Shown here: one piece after another, positions 23,307 to 35,233 of the stretch
Position numbering within the stretch: position 1 is the stretch's first letter
Layout: the number at the start of each line of letters is the position of its first letter
NCBI RefSeq assembly: GCF_000218685.1
Contig: NW_006763297.1
Location: 310,001-374,000 of the forward strand
Direction of reading: 5' to 3'
DNA length: 64,000 nucleotides
DNA from: Serpula lacrymans var. lacrymans S7.9
Taxonomy: Eukaryota > Basidiomycota > Agaricomycetes > Boletales > Serpulaceae
Translations under genes and position numbers: made by a program
The notes under the pieces: model-generated
What the model was told of the DNA's origin: nothing
Seen by the model: only the letters and a program-made list of their open reading frames with translations
Database searches by the model: none

Positions 23307-24976
23307 TTACAGTGAGTTCATGACGAACAAACCCCTCTCTTTTAATAATCGGACGGCACTCGATACGTCCTCTTGCAAATCATGGCGCCATACAGGTTCC
23401 CACTGATTGTCCAACGCTTCACGCATCTGCTGAGGAGGCAATCCGCACTCGTAGACTTCCCCCGCTCGAATGCTTCCCCGCAGGACCATATTGGCGCGTT
23501 CAAGTCGAACTTGGTTGTAAGCTTGGAGCACATCCTGCAGTAAACCATCAGCACGAACAAACTCGTCGAAGTCGCGATGACACGGAAACAAACCCGAAGA
23601 TTTGAAAGTTTGGTGTGAGGGTGAGAGAGGAGACGAGTAAGCACAAAGGAATCCTCGATCCCTTGGCCAACGCCGGCTCCCAAATGCGGACACATGGCGT
23701 GTGCAGCGTCTCCGACCAACGCGATGTTCTCCCTTACAAAAGTATCCAGGGGTACCATGGTGTGAATTGACCACTTGCTCGTAGGGTTTTCCATCAAAGA
23801 CAACATAGCTGTGACATCTGGTCCACAATCCTTGAATGCATCCAACATCTCTTGTTTCGAAGCTGGTGTAACCCACTGATGCGAGGGTACTTGCACTGAA
23901 CCCATGGGAACAGAAGGATCCGAACTAAAGACAACAACGTTGATCTACGGAGGCTGAGAGTCAGTATGCAAGCATGACGTAGGCGAACTAGCACACCGTA
24001 TTCTTATTGTGAATCGGGAACGTGATGATATGCTAGCACATATCCATGTCAGTGAGCAGGACATCTACCTAGTGCTCCGTCATACCTTATGCAAACCAGT
24101 CCAGCAAATTGGGCGCACAGAAAGATCAGTTTTCACACCAGCACGTTTGACGTCATCGAGTGGTATCAAAGCACGGTAAGCAACAGTATTGGCAAAGTGT
24201 ACGCGCTGCACTTCAGAGCCGGGAACGCCTAAGACAACGTTACGAATGGTGCTCCTTATCCCGTCAGCACCCAGTACAAGGTCGGCCGCGAACGTGGTCC
24301 CATCAGTAAAATGCAAGATAGAGCGTGGGGTGCCAGCGTTAGAGGATGGCGTGACGTTCGTACAACGCTTATTGAAGTGAGTCGTATCCGGATCCACAAA
24401 GGGAATCAGGGCATCGAGAAAAGCCGCCCTAAAACCAAGATCATTTAGCATGGCGCATCCAGAATCTCGCACAGAACTACCTGTGAATGCCTAGACCATT
24501 ATCTTCCGGTAAATACGGGTACTGTTTATGGCATTGTCAGCTGTTACTATCAGCAAGGATAATAAAACGGGTCCCATACGTCCAAAATGTGTTCGTGGCC
24601 AGGAGAACAGGATATAATACGGAAAGCTCTCATATCTGGAGTTTCTTGGTCCGCCTTCGCCAAAACAGCTTGGAAAAGGCCCATTGCATCCAGCGCACGA
24701 ACAGCATTAGGACCTGCGAAAAAAAGGCTCAGCCCTATATCCTTGATTGAGAAAACTCGACACACCCAGTCCAACGCCAGCGCCAACTTCTCCAAACTTC
24801 GACTATAAGACAGTGAAGGCGTGTCGACATCACACACACAGTATGGCATAGTTGGTACTCACTGCGGACTCGAACAGATCAACCCGAATACCGGCCTGTG
24901 TTAAAACAGCTGCGCATACGAGTCCTACTATTCCACCGCCCACAATGGCTACTTGAAAGTCTTTCGTATTCGCCAT
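23307..24976 (-). CDS. FAD-dependent aromatic-ring monooxygenase (salicylate hydroxylase-like)
   Basis: Multi-exon gene starting MANTKDFQ. The FAD-binding motifs occur in order: the N-terminal Rossmann GGGIVGLVCA (GxGxxG), VGAGVGLGPNAVRAL, LVLGADGIRS (DG motif) and ALVGDAAHAMCPHLGAGVGQGIED (GD motif). This is the arrangement of class A flavoprotein monooxygenases such as salicylate 1-monooxygenase and the FAD-binding_3 family, which use NAD(P)H and oxygen to hydroxylate aromatic or polyketide substrates. No strong signal peptide is seen from this start; an upstream in-frame ATG at 25027 would add a hydrophobic stretch. The exon junctions around 24400-24560 and 23590-23620 are the least certain. 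Substrate unknown. Confidence 0.88.
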
Positions 24977-25521
24977 GCAAGTCAAGACGACGATGATTAC
25001 AAGATAACTTGAGAAAGTGAGCCCCATTTAAGCTCGGCATTCCACGTCAAAGTGGGTCACTTCGATGATGATTCGGAAAATCCATTACCCTAGCACATGT
25101 CAGGACAACACACAGGGAAAGTGACCTCTTGATGCGGCTAAACCTGGCCAAAAATAAAAATAACTGGTAAAAAGCTCAGGGTATACTTCCAGAAGGATAA
25201 GCATCAGTATTTACCTGTCGCCGGCCAGTACTTAGTCATCGTGATAGGCTCAGCGTGTTGACATTTGTCCAATATAACTCACGATTTTAAGCAACAGACT
25301 ACCTATGCGTAAATAAGAATTTAAAAGGCCATTGCTAGATTTTGAGTAATCGGCGATAACAAGATAGCCCGCGTCCATGATAATAATTAACCAAAACTGT
25401 GCGGAATCCAGCACACGTAGGTCACGAGAGAGAGATGGACTACAGGCCTTAGCGTGGCGTTCCTCCGTAAATGGGGAACGGCTAAATACTTAGCAGAGTT
25501 GCACATGCGATGGTGCGCTCA
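24977..25521. other. Intergenic region
   Basis: AT-rich stretch carrying the FAD-monooxygenase promoter and the 3' flank of the next minus-strand gene. I see no coding frame or repeat of note. Confidence 0.55.
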
Positions 25522-26772
25522 TCAAGGACTAAAACATATACAACAACAGTCAGCACCTTCCACATTAACAATAATGAAAGATAATATATTTACGTTCTGC
25601 GGGGAACCGAGAAGTAAACTTCCTGTTGCGTATTTGATAATACATCCACGGTTGAGCAATGCGGCGTGCAAAGACGCAAACCGAGCATCTTCGATGATGA
25701 CCTTCCAATCTCCGTGGAATATGACGTAACGAAGAGCAGGTAGTGACGGTCCCGCCAGGAAAGCCAGGTGCTCAGCCAAGAAGTCCCAGCCATCATGAAG
25801 CAGGATAAGGTTGGGGTGAGCATGTAGCCTTATACAAGAGATGGAGGAGTGAACAAAAGTAAAGCGAACAGGAGAAGCAAAGAACACGTAATAATTCAGC
25901 TCTTTTAACCTCGGACAGCCCTGTAGAATGGCTGTAATTTGATCACCCACACAAAATGCGAGATTTTGTCCAAGTTCGACCGTGCGAAGGCGATCACCAA
26001 AGGCCTCCCAAAAGTCCTCTAGTGCTCCATGCCACGTTTCAGGTACATCGACGATGACATGCTCGAGAGATGGGAAGTCCCACCGGCATATTTGGCGAAT
26101 AAATAGGTGGTTCATTTTCCGTAGACGAAGTGTTGATAATGCTGTAAGACACAGAGGAGCCACGGAGATGAATCTCGGTAACACTGATCCGCCGACAGCG
26201 AGATATTGTAAGTTGGGAGCATTCTTTAGGACATCGTAGAGTGAATTGATTCCACCTGAGCGGGCAGCTCCATTATAATGCCACCATTCCAGGCGTTTCA
26301 ATGACGTCAAGACGACGTGTTCTGCGCTGAATTCAAAGCGCATATTGTCTGCTGATTCTGGGGGGAAAGGCCTGGTTAAAACTTCAAGGGTTGGGCAATT
26401 TTTGAGGATATCAAGAGCGGTGACAGAGCTATCGCTAGTAGCGGTGGTTGTGTGCGCATATGGTAACTCGAGTCGTCGAACCCATCGTCCGTTCCCCTCT
26501 GCCAAACATTCATCGCCCTTAAGAGCACTGGCAAGTAAGTGCATACCGTGCCTAACCCTCACATCTTCGTATAGTAAATCCATCGCAAGTGCTCGCCAAA
26601 GCTGACAAACACGCACGATGGCATACTTCGCTTGCAAGGTGGCTTTGAGGACATCCTCTGAGCCTATCTGAAATGGCTCATATGTGAGAGCGAAAGACCC
26701 AGAGCTCAATGGAGATGTGGCCCAACGAAAGATATGCAACCATATTTCTGGAGGTAGTTGTGCAGCCTGCAT
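25522..26772 (-). CDS. F-box-like protein
   Basis: Single-exon frame of about 416 residues starting MQAAQLPPEIWLHIFRWAT, an F-box-like motif common in Agaricomycete F-box families, followed by IVRVCQLWRALAMDLLYEDV. The remainder has leucine-rich stretches (NAPNLQYLAVGGS, LTALSTLRLRKM, CPRLKELNYYVF, LPALRYVIFHGDW). A longer open frame exists upstream to 26817, but MQAAQ places the F-box at the N-terminus. The last residues (EGADCCCICFSP) are Cys-rich and may be an unspliced read-through. Probable substrate adaptor; substrate unknown. Confidence 0.82.
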   Translation of the reverse strand: MQAAQLPPEIWLHIFRWATSPLSSGSFALTYEPFQIGSEDVLKATLQAKYAIVRVCQLWRALAMDLLYEDVRVRHGMHLLASALKGDECLAEGNGRWVRRLELPYAHTTTATSDSSVTALDILKNCPTLEVLTRPFPPESADNMRFEFSAEHVVLTSLKRLEWWHYNGAARSGGINSLYDVLKNAPNLQYLAVGGSVLPRFISVAPLCLTALSTLRLRKMNHLFIRQICRWDFPSLEHVIVDVPETWHGALEDFWEAFGDRLRTVELGQNLAFCVGDQITAILQGCPRLKELNYYVFFASPVRFTFVHSSISCIRLHAHPNLILLHDGWDFLAEHLAFLAGPSLPALRYVIFHGDWKVIIEDARFASLHAALLNRGCIIKYATGSLLLGSPQNVNILSFIIVNVEGADCCCICFSP

Positions 26773-27284
26773 TGTCGTCGAAGTGCAATTACACCGCAAA
26801 CGCAAAATGATAAGCAACGTTCAGGTCATGTGATGGGACATCACCTTCATTTAGTAAGCGCTGTTCCGAGTCCTCAGAAGCTTCAGGTTGCTGTGAACCA
26901 CCGCAGAATCCTTCTCAATATCATGATTCCTTCTTTCCTTTCAAGCGATTAGTGGACTTGGTTATTTCCGAGACAAAGTTTCTGGAAAAGAGTGTATGTA
27001 GCGCTCGAAGTCCTGGAGCTCTGGAGGCCTGGAGGATGGTGTCGGACTGAACAGGTTTTCAGAGTCAGGCTCAGCTGAGTCACGGTTTAGTGCCACAACA
27101 TATAGTGGTCAAACCCGCCCCACTGTGACTCACCTATACTACTTTCCCCTCAACCGTGCTGTCAATACCAAAGGCATACCGGTTGCAGCTTGAACCACAC
27201 ATTCAAAACGGAGCTGAAGCTATATAGATCCCACTATACGCAACCACAGCGGTCAGGCCGACCTACACAAAACCTTGTCATATC
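26773..27284. other. Divergent intergenic region between F-box and flavoprotein genes
   Basis: Holds both promoters. There is a short purine-rich direct repeat near 27006-27040 (CTGGAG/CTGGAGG units). The sequence TATATAGATCC at 27220-27230 lies about 60 bp before the ATG at 27285 and may be the TATA element of the plus-strand gene. Confidence 0.5.
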
Positions 27285-29553
27285 ATGTCGACAGGCTTGC
27301 GAGCACTGGAGTATGCCTCGGCCATACTTATTGTGTTTTTTTCTAGTTGCATATTTCTGGCACGTCGTTTGAGGCAGAGGTTGTTCGTAGAAACCACTGG
27401 TGTCAATGACTTTCCTTATCTCGGACAAGCGCGTCCTGAACACGAGAAACTCAAAGGCACGGTCGTGATATGTGGCGGGAGGTGATGATATCCCCTCTTA
27501 TCCCAAAATATATCTCACAAACTTCGTAGCATTGCCGGACTTTTGTCTGCTCGTGTATGCCACAACCATTTCGAACGCGTCATAATTGTAGAACCTGAAC
27601 CATGGTTAGCCACTGAAGAGGCACGAACAACTCAAGCATGGACACAACAGCAAAACCGCTCTCGGGTTGTGCAATATCACTCCGTACAGGGTGACTACTC
27701 TGTTAAATCATGGTTGTCTCGCCTACTGATGTATTTGATGTCAGGTCAGCAGGCCCTAAACTTGACAGCTTATAGAGCACTGTTCCCCCATTTTGATGAA
27801 CTAGCCAAAGAATCTGGGATCCGGTAAGCTGTTGCTTGGGTCTCAGTTATCAGATGATCTCAATGTTCATATCGATACATGCTTCAGGATTGCTGCATCT
27901 GACCTTAAGTTGTGTATATCAGGACGTTTTCCAGGAGCCCCGTATGATGAATATCCAAATGGATTACCAGAGACATGTTTCACAAGTCGTCAGGGCCTCG
28001 AAACGCTGATCCGTCGACTTGTCCTAGACCAGACCAGGTATCCTAATATTGAATACATCGTTGGAACCGTCTCAGAGTATCATGGTGATCCGAATAATTC
28101 TTCAGCAATACAGAAAGTCACTGTACGGGATGATAATGGAACAACTGATATAAATACCGATTTGGTTATTGGTTCGATAATTCCCAACATTACTCTCATG
28201 CTATTTACTCAGTACGTGATTTCCAGACTGCACAGGCGCATTCCACACAGGGATTAAGATGCTGAAGCACGCAGGGTATGGCTCAGCTGATCCTTACCCA
28301 AAGGGCAAGCTCCCTCTCGACGACATCAAAATCTCATACGACCCGAAAATGTTCTACTCAACTCTCGAACTAACAGTCCCCCCGAAACTGGCGAAGCGGC
28401 TACCGATACCAGGTGGGATCGACAATCACCCAGGTATTGCAATGTGTATCAGTAATGCTCAGAAGGATTGTAAAATGTTATATATAATCGGTGCTGATGG
28501 CCCATACCGAAGTACGTTAGGTTCCTTCTCTGATCGCATCACGAAGTCATAACCCATGATCTGCAGTTCACATAAGTCCCGGTGCCTGGGGTATGTCTGA
28601 TCTGCCCAAGACTATCGATGGCGTGAAGAAGTTTGCTCGTTCGATGGTCATGGACGTGCCCCTTCCAGATTGGCTTTTCCAGGTACTGGACATGCTGGAA
28701 GAAGATCCTCAGGTTCAAGAAACAATGACTGTCAGCTATGTACGCGTTCGTAAGTATCAAATGCTATGTTGCTGGTGCCTATGTTGACATTAACCTAGCT
28801 CCTGCTTGCTACTACCGCTTCCATATGGCCACGAACTTGCCCTCGAATTGGGTTGCACTAGGGGATAGTGTTATGCGCATTAATCCTGTATTCGGGTATG
28901 TTACGCATCCATCATATCATTTTCCCACTTCAGCTCACTGGATGGTACAAATCAGAACTGGTATAGCGAAGACTATCTATGGTCTGCTTTCTTTGAGCCG
29001 GATTCTAAGGACTGTTCCTTCTGCGGCCTCAAGCTCAAGTACGGACTCGGCTGTACTGCCTTCCGACTTCTCCTCCAAGTTCTTCGATATTCAGAGGCCA
29101 AGGATTGAGAGTTTCTGGTGCTTTTTTATTTCATTCGCCATCGTAAGACTACGCTAATATATTCGCTGTGTTCGTACAGGACCTCTACGAAAGATGCAGG
29201 TGTGTATCCTTTTACACTCTCTATGGCACCTCAGCCTTGATGTTCGTTTGCTAGATTATGCTCGGCCTACTACCATACGTGTTCCTGGTGAGAATGTAAA
29301 CACCGGTTCTTTCATGCGTTGGTATATCCGTAGATTGCGAATCGTATCTCTCACAGTGAGTCCATACCGCTTTAGCTTTAGGGCTTGAAAACCTGCACTC
29401 CCGAAAACCAAATCTGACTGTGCTGCACAGGACAAGGAAACGAACTCCAAGTTCTGGCACATTTCTAATTATTTGGCGCCTGGAATAGATGCGCTACATC
29501 CTAGTTTGGTCCTCAAGGTTTTATGGAGTTATATCAAGTCTAGCGTTGCCTGA
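27285..29553 (+). CDS. FAD/NAD(P)-binding oxidoreductase with N-terminal membrane anchor
   Basis: Multi-exon gene. Residues about 8-28 form a hydrophobic helix (ASAILIVFFSSCIFLAR), probably a membrane anchor. The dinucleotide-binding motif follows across the first intron: TVVICGGSIAGLLSARV, then HFERVIIVEPEPW. Later landmarks are TCFTSRQGLETLIRRLV, GAFHTGIKMLKHAGYG, and near the end NWVALGDSVMRINPVFG, a squalene-epoxidase/halogenase-like GD motif. The C-terminal exon reads WHISNYLAPG and ends ...SSVA. The protein resembles the anchored flavoprotein monooxygenases common in Agaricomycetes. Reaction and substrate unknown. Several introns are needed (about 27482-27530, 27823-27887, 28147-28250, 28515-28570, 28750-28800 and further ones), so the exact residues at those joins are tentative. 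Confidence 0.8.
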
Positions 29554-29919
29554 GTTGTGGCACCACGCTCGAGGACTTGGCTAATTGGTAGAACACTGTT
29601 ATAATCATTTGAGTAGATGTCCGAATCCGCTATATTTCGTTCAGTCCTACTCCTATTTCAAACGCTGATGTTTACTTTACTTGCTCAGTAATATTAGCAT
29701 CGAAGAATTGCAGCTCATGGACGCGTTCTTGTGGGGTGCATAGAATTTGCAAAACATCCACGACCTTCACTGCCATTATTCCAAAATAAATGATCGAAGC
29801 CTATTGGTACAGATTCCCTACCCCATCAAACGATTTCCAAGTGGAAATCCGACACGCATCTGGAATGGAATATACCAGAAAATATTAATGTCTATCATTT
29901 GGGCGAGGATTTACACGCT
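29554..29919. other. Convergent intergenic region
   Basis: 3' flanks of the flavoprotein (+) and the coiled-coil protein (-). No gene recognised. Confidence 0.55.
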
Positions 29920-30557
29920 TCAGCAGATCGCCCTTTGCTCTACGTGACCTTGTGCCAGGATCTGGGATCTGATAGTCTCGAGGTGAGTCTGCATCGCGGT
30001 ATAATGGATCTCCATCTTGAGCATCTCCGCCTCATGTGCCTTCATCTGCTTCTCATGTTCCCTCGACGCCGCTTGATTCCTCAGCTCAAACTCACGAACC
30101 TGAAGCTCTTTCATCTGCCGTGCGTGTTCATTTGCTTCACGCCGCGCGGCTAGTGCCACTTTTCGTTTTTCGACCTTGTACTTGTATGCCGCTTTGATCT
30201 TGGCTTCTGACCGAGAGGTCTCTGATTGGATCATCTTCATAATCTCTGCGAATTTGCTGTACAACTTGTCTCGCGCGTCTTCTTTGGCAGATCCTGAGCT
30301 TATTACAGCCGTCACTGAATACGATATCCTCTCGTACCTGCTGCGGACGAATCGTAGAACGCGAAGCTACCTCCCGCTCTGATTTGTTCCCTGCAGTATG
30401 CAGCGTCCTCTTGTTCCCAATCCTCAACGTCCTCGTGTTCCCAATCCTCAACATCATTCTGCTCATTTGTGTCAACACAAGTATGTATTTCATGATGTAC
30501 GGAAAAACTTACATCCCCGAAATAGTTGGCGATTCTCCCATGGAATGTCATGGTCAC
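29920..30557 (-). CDS. Small coiled-coil protein of unknown function
   Basis: Three exons (30557-30513, 30458-30338, 30293-29920) join without frame loss into 179 residues. The N-terminus reads MTMTFHGRIANYFGD. Exon 2 carries two adjacent acidic octapeptides, VEDWEHED and VEDWEQED, encoded by a 24-nt tandem duplication. Residues about 60-165 are highly charged and helical (KFAEIMKMIQSE..., KVEKRKVALAARREANEHARQMKELQ), typical of a coiled coil. I do not recognise the family. The charge pattern resembles the helical tails that follow Myb/SANT-like domains in fungal orphan proteins, but no such domain is present. It lacks a signal peptide or membrane helix. Confidence 0.6.
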
Positions 30558-31059
30558 CGTCGCTGGACATGATGGCCACCTTGTGGTGAGTAGTAGAGTG
30601 GTGGTCGGACTTGCGTACCATGTTTAAAAACGTGGTGTACGTCATGTTGATGTCAGTTCAGTCGGCGTCCCGCAGAAAAACCTTTGCGCCCACAATTATC
30701 TCCCAGAGAAGCCGTGCGGCTGACCTTGAAGCGAAAACGACTCGGAAATTCAATTCAGATAAATGGTCTAGCCAAGGACCCGGACCAACACGTGTTTGCT
30801 TTCTGCGGTACACAGCCACACTGGCCGGGATGTGATTGGTCGACGGGTACGTTACAGTACCTACTCTGATTTTAGTGGGGCTAACGAATCTTAACCAGTT
30901 TGCCAGGTTGCCGTTCCCAGACCCTAATTGTCAATTTTGGGCATGACTCGCCAGTTCTCCTGGATACATATACACGCGTCTGCTCCATGAGGTAGCACTC
31001 GCCCATTCCCCCGCTGTGTGTCCAGTTGAGCCCCTGAGGACTGAAACTCGACGAGGGCC
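30558..31059. other. Divergent intergenic region
   Basis: Promoter space for the two orphan genes on either side. Short open frames occur on both strands without similarity that I recognise. An additional upstream exon of the plus-strand gene could lie here. Confidence 0.45.
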
Positions 31060-32012
31060 ATGCCGATCCATATGCGACTGCCCACCTCGCCTCCTAGTCC
31101 TGCACAAGACACGTTCAGCAAATGCATATCTTGGGCCTCTGCAACTGCTGTTCAGCTTTCTCCCGCAGGACCAGCACCCCGCGCTTACTTCTCCAAATCC
31201 CAAGGACCTGTTTCACGGGACCGGGTAGAGGCCATACTGAAGTTACATCCGAAATACAAACCTGTCCTCGCAGTGAGCATCTCTTTCGCTGTCCTATAGT
31301 CAAGTCTTCTATATTTAGGAATCCGGTACTTGCCTTGCAGCGTGAAACTATCCCTGTCCCACCTTTCCTCGAGCGTTGGGCGGACCCCAGTGACCTCTTG
31401 ACGTTCCGAGCCGTTCAGCTCTCCGTACTCGAGGCTGAAAAGGCTTTGGCGGAGCAAAAGATGTGGCAGGCGCCGGGAGGTTGCACGGCGCAACTCGAAC
31501 GACAGTTGATCGAAGACCGCCTTGAACGTGCACGGATCGAGGTACAGCTATATAGTCAGGCTATCGCGAACGCAGACGAGCTGCCTCGTCTCATGTTCGT
31601 TGACACAGAGAGACACAGTACAGATATCCAGGTAATTGCTTAGTGGGTTCATGCCTTGCGTGCTCACCAAAAGCAAATTTAACAGATGAGCGTGGATGAT
31701 CCGTCGTCGCCCCTGTCTATGTCTCCCGACCCCGAGTTCGAGCATATGTCGGACTTGGATCAAACGTCGATGTCATCGGTCGATTCTATTGGGTTACCTA
31801 TGTTGTCCACGCTCGGCAAGTCCGTCTACCATGAACTTCCCCAACAGTTGTCTAATATCCCATACGGTGAAACAGATAATATCACCATGCCAACATTTCC
31901 TCCTGTAATGGATACGTTCGGTTCTGAAATATCCATGCCTGACATTATATCACCCTGCAGGCGTGAATTTGGGCCAGTTCCAGAGTCTGAGATGTCGAGT
32001 GTGGTCAGTTAG
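31060..32012 (+). CDS. Hypothetical protein, two-part with charged helix and Ser/Pro/Met-rich tail
   Basis: Three exons (31060-31272, 31341-31631, 31686-32012) join in frame to about 276 residues. Exon 1 is Ser/Pro-rich and ends DRVEAILKLHPKYKPVLA. Exon 2 has a conserved-looking start (RETIPVPPFLERWADP) and a long amphipathic helix (LSVLEAEKALAEQKM, QLERQLIEDRLERARIEVQL). Exon 3 is acidic and rich in Ser, Met and Asp (PDPEFEHMSDLDQTSMSS). I do not recognise a family, and no catalytic motif, signal peptide or membrane helix is seen. The clean exon joins with good splice sites suggest a real gene. Its first exon may be incomplete. Confidence 0.55.
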
Positions 32013-32262
32013 AGATATCTTTGCCGACACAGGCGTTCGCGTCCAGTAGTATCTTTCCAAAATGTAGCTTACAGCCTTTAATCATGCCCCTTCCTGCCAA
32101 TAATCAGATGTTGTTTGACTTCAGATAGACGAGTTATGATCAAAGAGATTGCCAAAAGATCCGGATGAACCGTTACAATAAATTGGTAACAGACAGAGAT
32201 ATACAAAATATCACATTCCGTGCTGGAGGTATAGGCGGTTAAATAAAAATAAGCTGCTAGTA

Positions 32263-34952
32263 CTATGAATTCTCCTCCACTTCAACAGATTGAGCCCTGA
32301 ACGGCAGCCTTCGACGACTCTCTCCATACCCCAGGCTCATAGCCCGCACGCCCATATCACGCCTCATACTTTCGCCGTTTGCAGCAGCAGCTCTCTGAGC
32401 GGTGCTTTCCACCCCAAAGCGATCTTGAGAAGCACTGGTTTTCATATTACGAGAGCCTGGAAGGCCTTCGAGTGCCCATCCCACCTCGACTCCCCTTTTG
32501 ATGCTCCAGAGCCAAATGAGGACGAAGACGGGCGTGCTGACAAGAACATTGAGCACGGGGAAGAGATCGGGATAGCGTGCGGGCGGTGTGAACACGAATT
32601 CAAGGAGATGCAAGAAAACGCATGCGCCATATACAGCCTTTTGACATTTATCATTCAGCGGATTTGTAACGCAGAATGGAAGAGGGTACATACGGTGGAT
32701 AACAGGTCGACGAAAGACTTCTTGCGCAACCTGAGAGGGTTATACCCGATTAAGCGATTCCACACGACAAGAGTTGCTATGTACTGTATGCCCAGGCCGT
32801 CTCTCTTTAGAAGAGGCCACATACTAGAGGCAAAAACATAGTTTAGCCACACGAAATACATAAAACACGAAGTGCGTACCTGAAGACGGCTACATTGTTC
32901 ATCAACGCACCCCACGAAAATGCTGCCGAGTCGGGAGAAGACCCAGAGAGTAAAAGGGTCATAGGCATGAGTGGAAGCAGAATGGTCTTTTCGTGCACCT
33001 GGAACGAGAACAGGAAGAAAGACAGGGACGATGTGAGTAGAGCGTAAGGGAGGAGCGGCAACGTTGGAGTATTTGCGGATGACTCGATCTGGGCTGCCTG
33101 CGTGCTCTCCTGAGAGCTAGACCACACTCGCGTCTTTATGGACCCCTGTATGAGTCCAATTACGCTGGGAAGGAATCCGATAAAGGTTAGTGCAGATGAT
33201 ATCTTCACGAGGACATTTGATGCTAGCCAGTGTTTCCACTTGAAAGCTACATTGGTGGCACACCAAAAGTTGGCTACTTTGTCTTCGAATAGGCCACGGT
33301 TGAAAGGGAAAATGCGGGTGATGGGATCGAGGATGGTTGTGAAGGAAGAAAAAGGAGGGAGGAACGGCAAAAAGAGTACGAGAAAAGTAACGACCGTGAC
33401 GGCTGCCAGGCGAGTGAACAAACGAAGACTGCTCGAAATTAGAGTGATTAGAATACCTGCAGACGTAATACAAGTGTGGAACACTCACCCGTGTACGGGA
33501 CCGAGATATATGCATTTTCCTAGTAGATATGATCCGATTGCAGGTGCGTAGTAGAGTGCCATTTGTTTGAATCCAAGACTTAGAACGAAAAAGAAAGCAC
33601 CGAGGAGGTCCTGTCCCGAGGCAAACATGTTCATCGCAAACAACGTAAGACCTTATCCAACGACGTAAGCGGATACCAGGACTCATAGGTGTGAATAAAT
33701 ATACCAAGCATCACAGAGTTATATTGGAAATGTCCAAAGTCAACGAGATGTAGTGCAGGTTGGAATAGGAGTGTAAGTAAAGCTAGGTGCTATTGAAATC
33801 GATAAATGTTAAAGCGTGAAAAAGGTTGAAGAGTGTGAAGAGTGTGATCACCGACCTGAGTCCTTGATGATCGAGTGCCTTGCCATGCCCATATAAAGAG
33901 ATAAATAGCTGGAACATATACAACGGTGTCCAAGGCGAGCACCGTTGCGCGCATGAAGACTTTGCTGTCTGGTGTTTCAATTCCACGAGACTGATCCAAT
34001 GCAAACCACTGAGGGTTGAACATTGTACCGCTTTGAACACAAAATTTAAGTATTCGAGCAACCTCAACAATAGGTGAATGGCTTACATCTTTCCACAAAG
34101 CCATGAAACGTAGGCGGTTAGTGGCGGATAGTCTAATCCCCAATATTGTAAATCATATGTATACCATTGATGAAATGGAAGATGGATTGTAATTTCCATC
34201 CAATGTCGTTGGGCCTCATAGTCACCATAGATGGGTGGAGTTGCATATCCTGATTTCGTTCAGTCGAACCTGCATTACGATTCCAGACAATATTCAAACT
34301 TACCAGAATAACCTCCCAGTCCTATACACCACTTCCAGTACATAGCTGCTCCAACAGCGCTAGGTACTATCCACTGCTTCAGCCCATTTTTGTGCATCCA
34401 CCGCACCCATCGTCTACCGGCGCCCGGCTCTTCCTCGTGATCATTTGGCTTTATTGTTTGATACGAGGGAAAACTACGCATCCTCTCTTGTTCCATCAAC
34501 GCACTGAAATTCATATGTTGGGTTGACGCTTTCCTCCTCCGAAACGATGCGACAGTAGATGTCGCAGAAACAGGAGAGGGCTCGCGTGATACGGCGAATG
34601 GAGGCGTTGCAGGAGGATGTAGCCAATGCTGGCTTTCCGACGTCTGCAAGAGATGCCGACGTGGTATGGGAGAGATGATTTCAGACCGCTCGGTGGGCGA
34701 CCTGCATGTCGTCCAGAGAAATTATACATTAAGCTTTTCCCTCAATAATACATCGGAGAACGGGGATGCTTACCCTGCGCTTTTCATACTGCTGGCTGAG
34801 GCGCGATTCCGCAAAACTGGTTTGGTCGTGTCGATTCCAACGCGCAATTTTGCTGGTTTTATATAGGGAAGAGAGTTGAAAGATGTCGTGCGGTCGCGCA
34901 ACTGTCTTTTGGGCGCTCCCTCAGGTGGAACAAAAGCAGAAACCTCGTCCAT
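32263..34952 (-). CDS. ALG6: ALG6: dolichyl-P-Glc:Man9GlcNAc2-PP-dolichol alpha-1,3-glucosyltransferase
   Basis: Multi-exon gene for the multi-pass ER glucosyltransferase (GT57) that adds the first glucose to the lipid-linked N-glycan precursor. Residues 1 to about 120 are a basic, Ser/Thr-rich cytosolic tail (start [12 protein letters not shown]). The catalytic first luminal loop is clear: [20 protein letters not shown] (acidic residues of the GDYEAQRHW motif), followed by [19 protein letters not shown]. Later landmarks are [30 protein letters not shown] and [18 protein letters not shown], all signatures of the ALG6/ALG8 family. The [12 protein letters not shown] and [13 protein letters not shown] forms fit ALG6 rather than ALG8. 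The C-terminal about 60 residues are cytosolic and charged. No key motif is missing. Confidence 0.93.
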
Positions 34953-35233
34953 TGTGGACAGTGATGGTGAGCGCTGTTAACCACCTGCGACAGCGCTTTG
35001 CTGGAAAGGCGTTGCCGTAATATCACCGCCCCAGTCACGTGGACTAAACATATTCTACCAACGAAGTCATGAAGACAAGATTAAATTCAAGATATCGAAC
35101 CAGCTATGCTCGTCTCACAAATATATATCTACCTGTAATTAATGAAACAATAACTGTCGGCGCCATTGCCATAGCAAGATCGCCCTGTGGTCTACACAAA
35201 TCGCGAAGGTTGAACGTTCAGTAGCGATGACCG

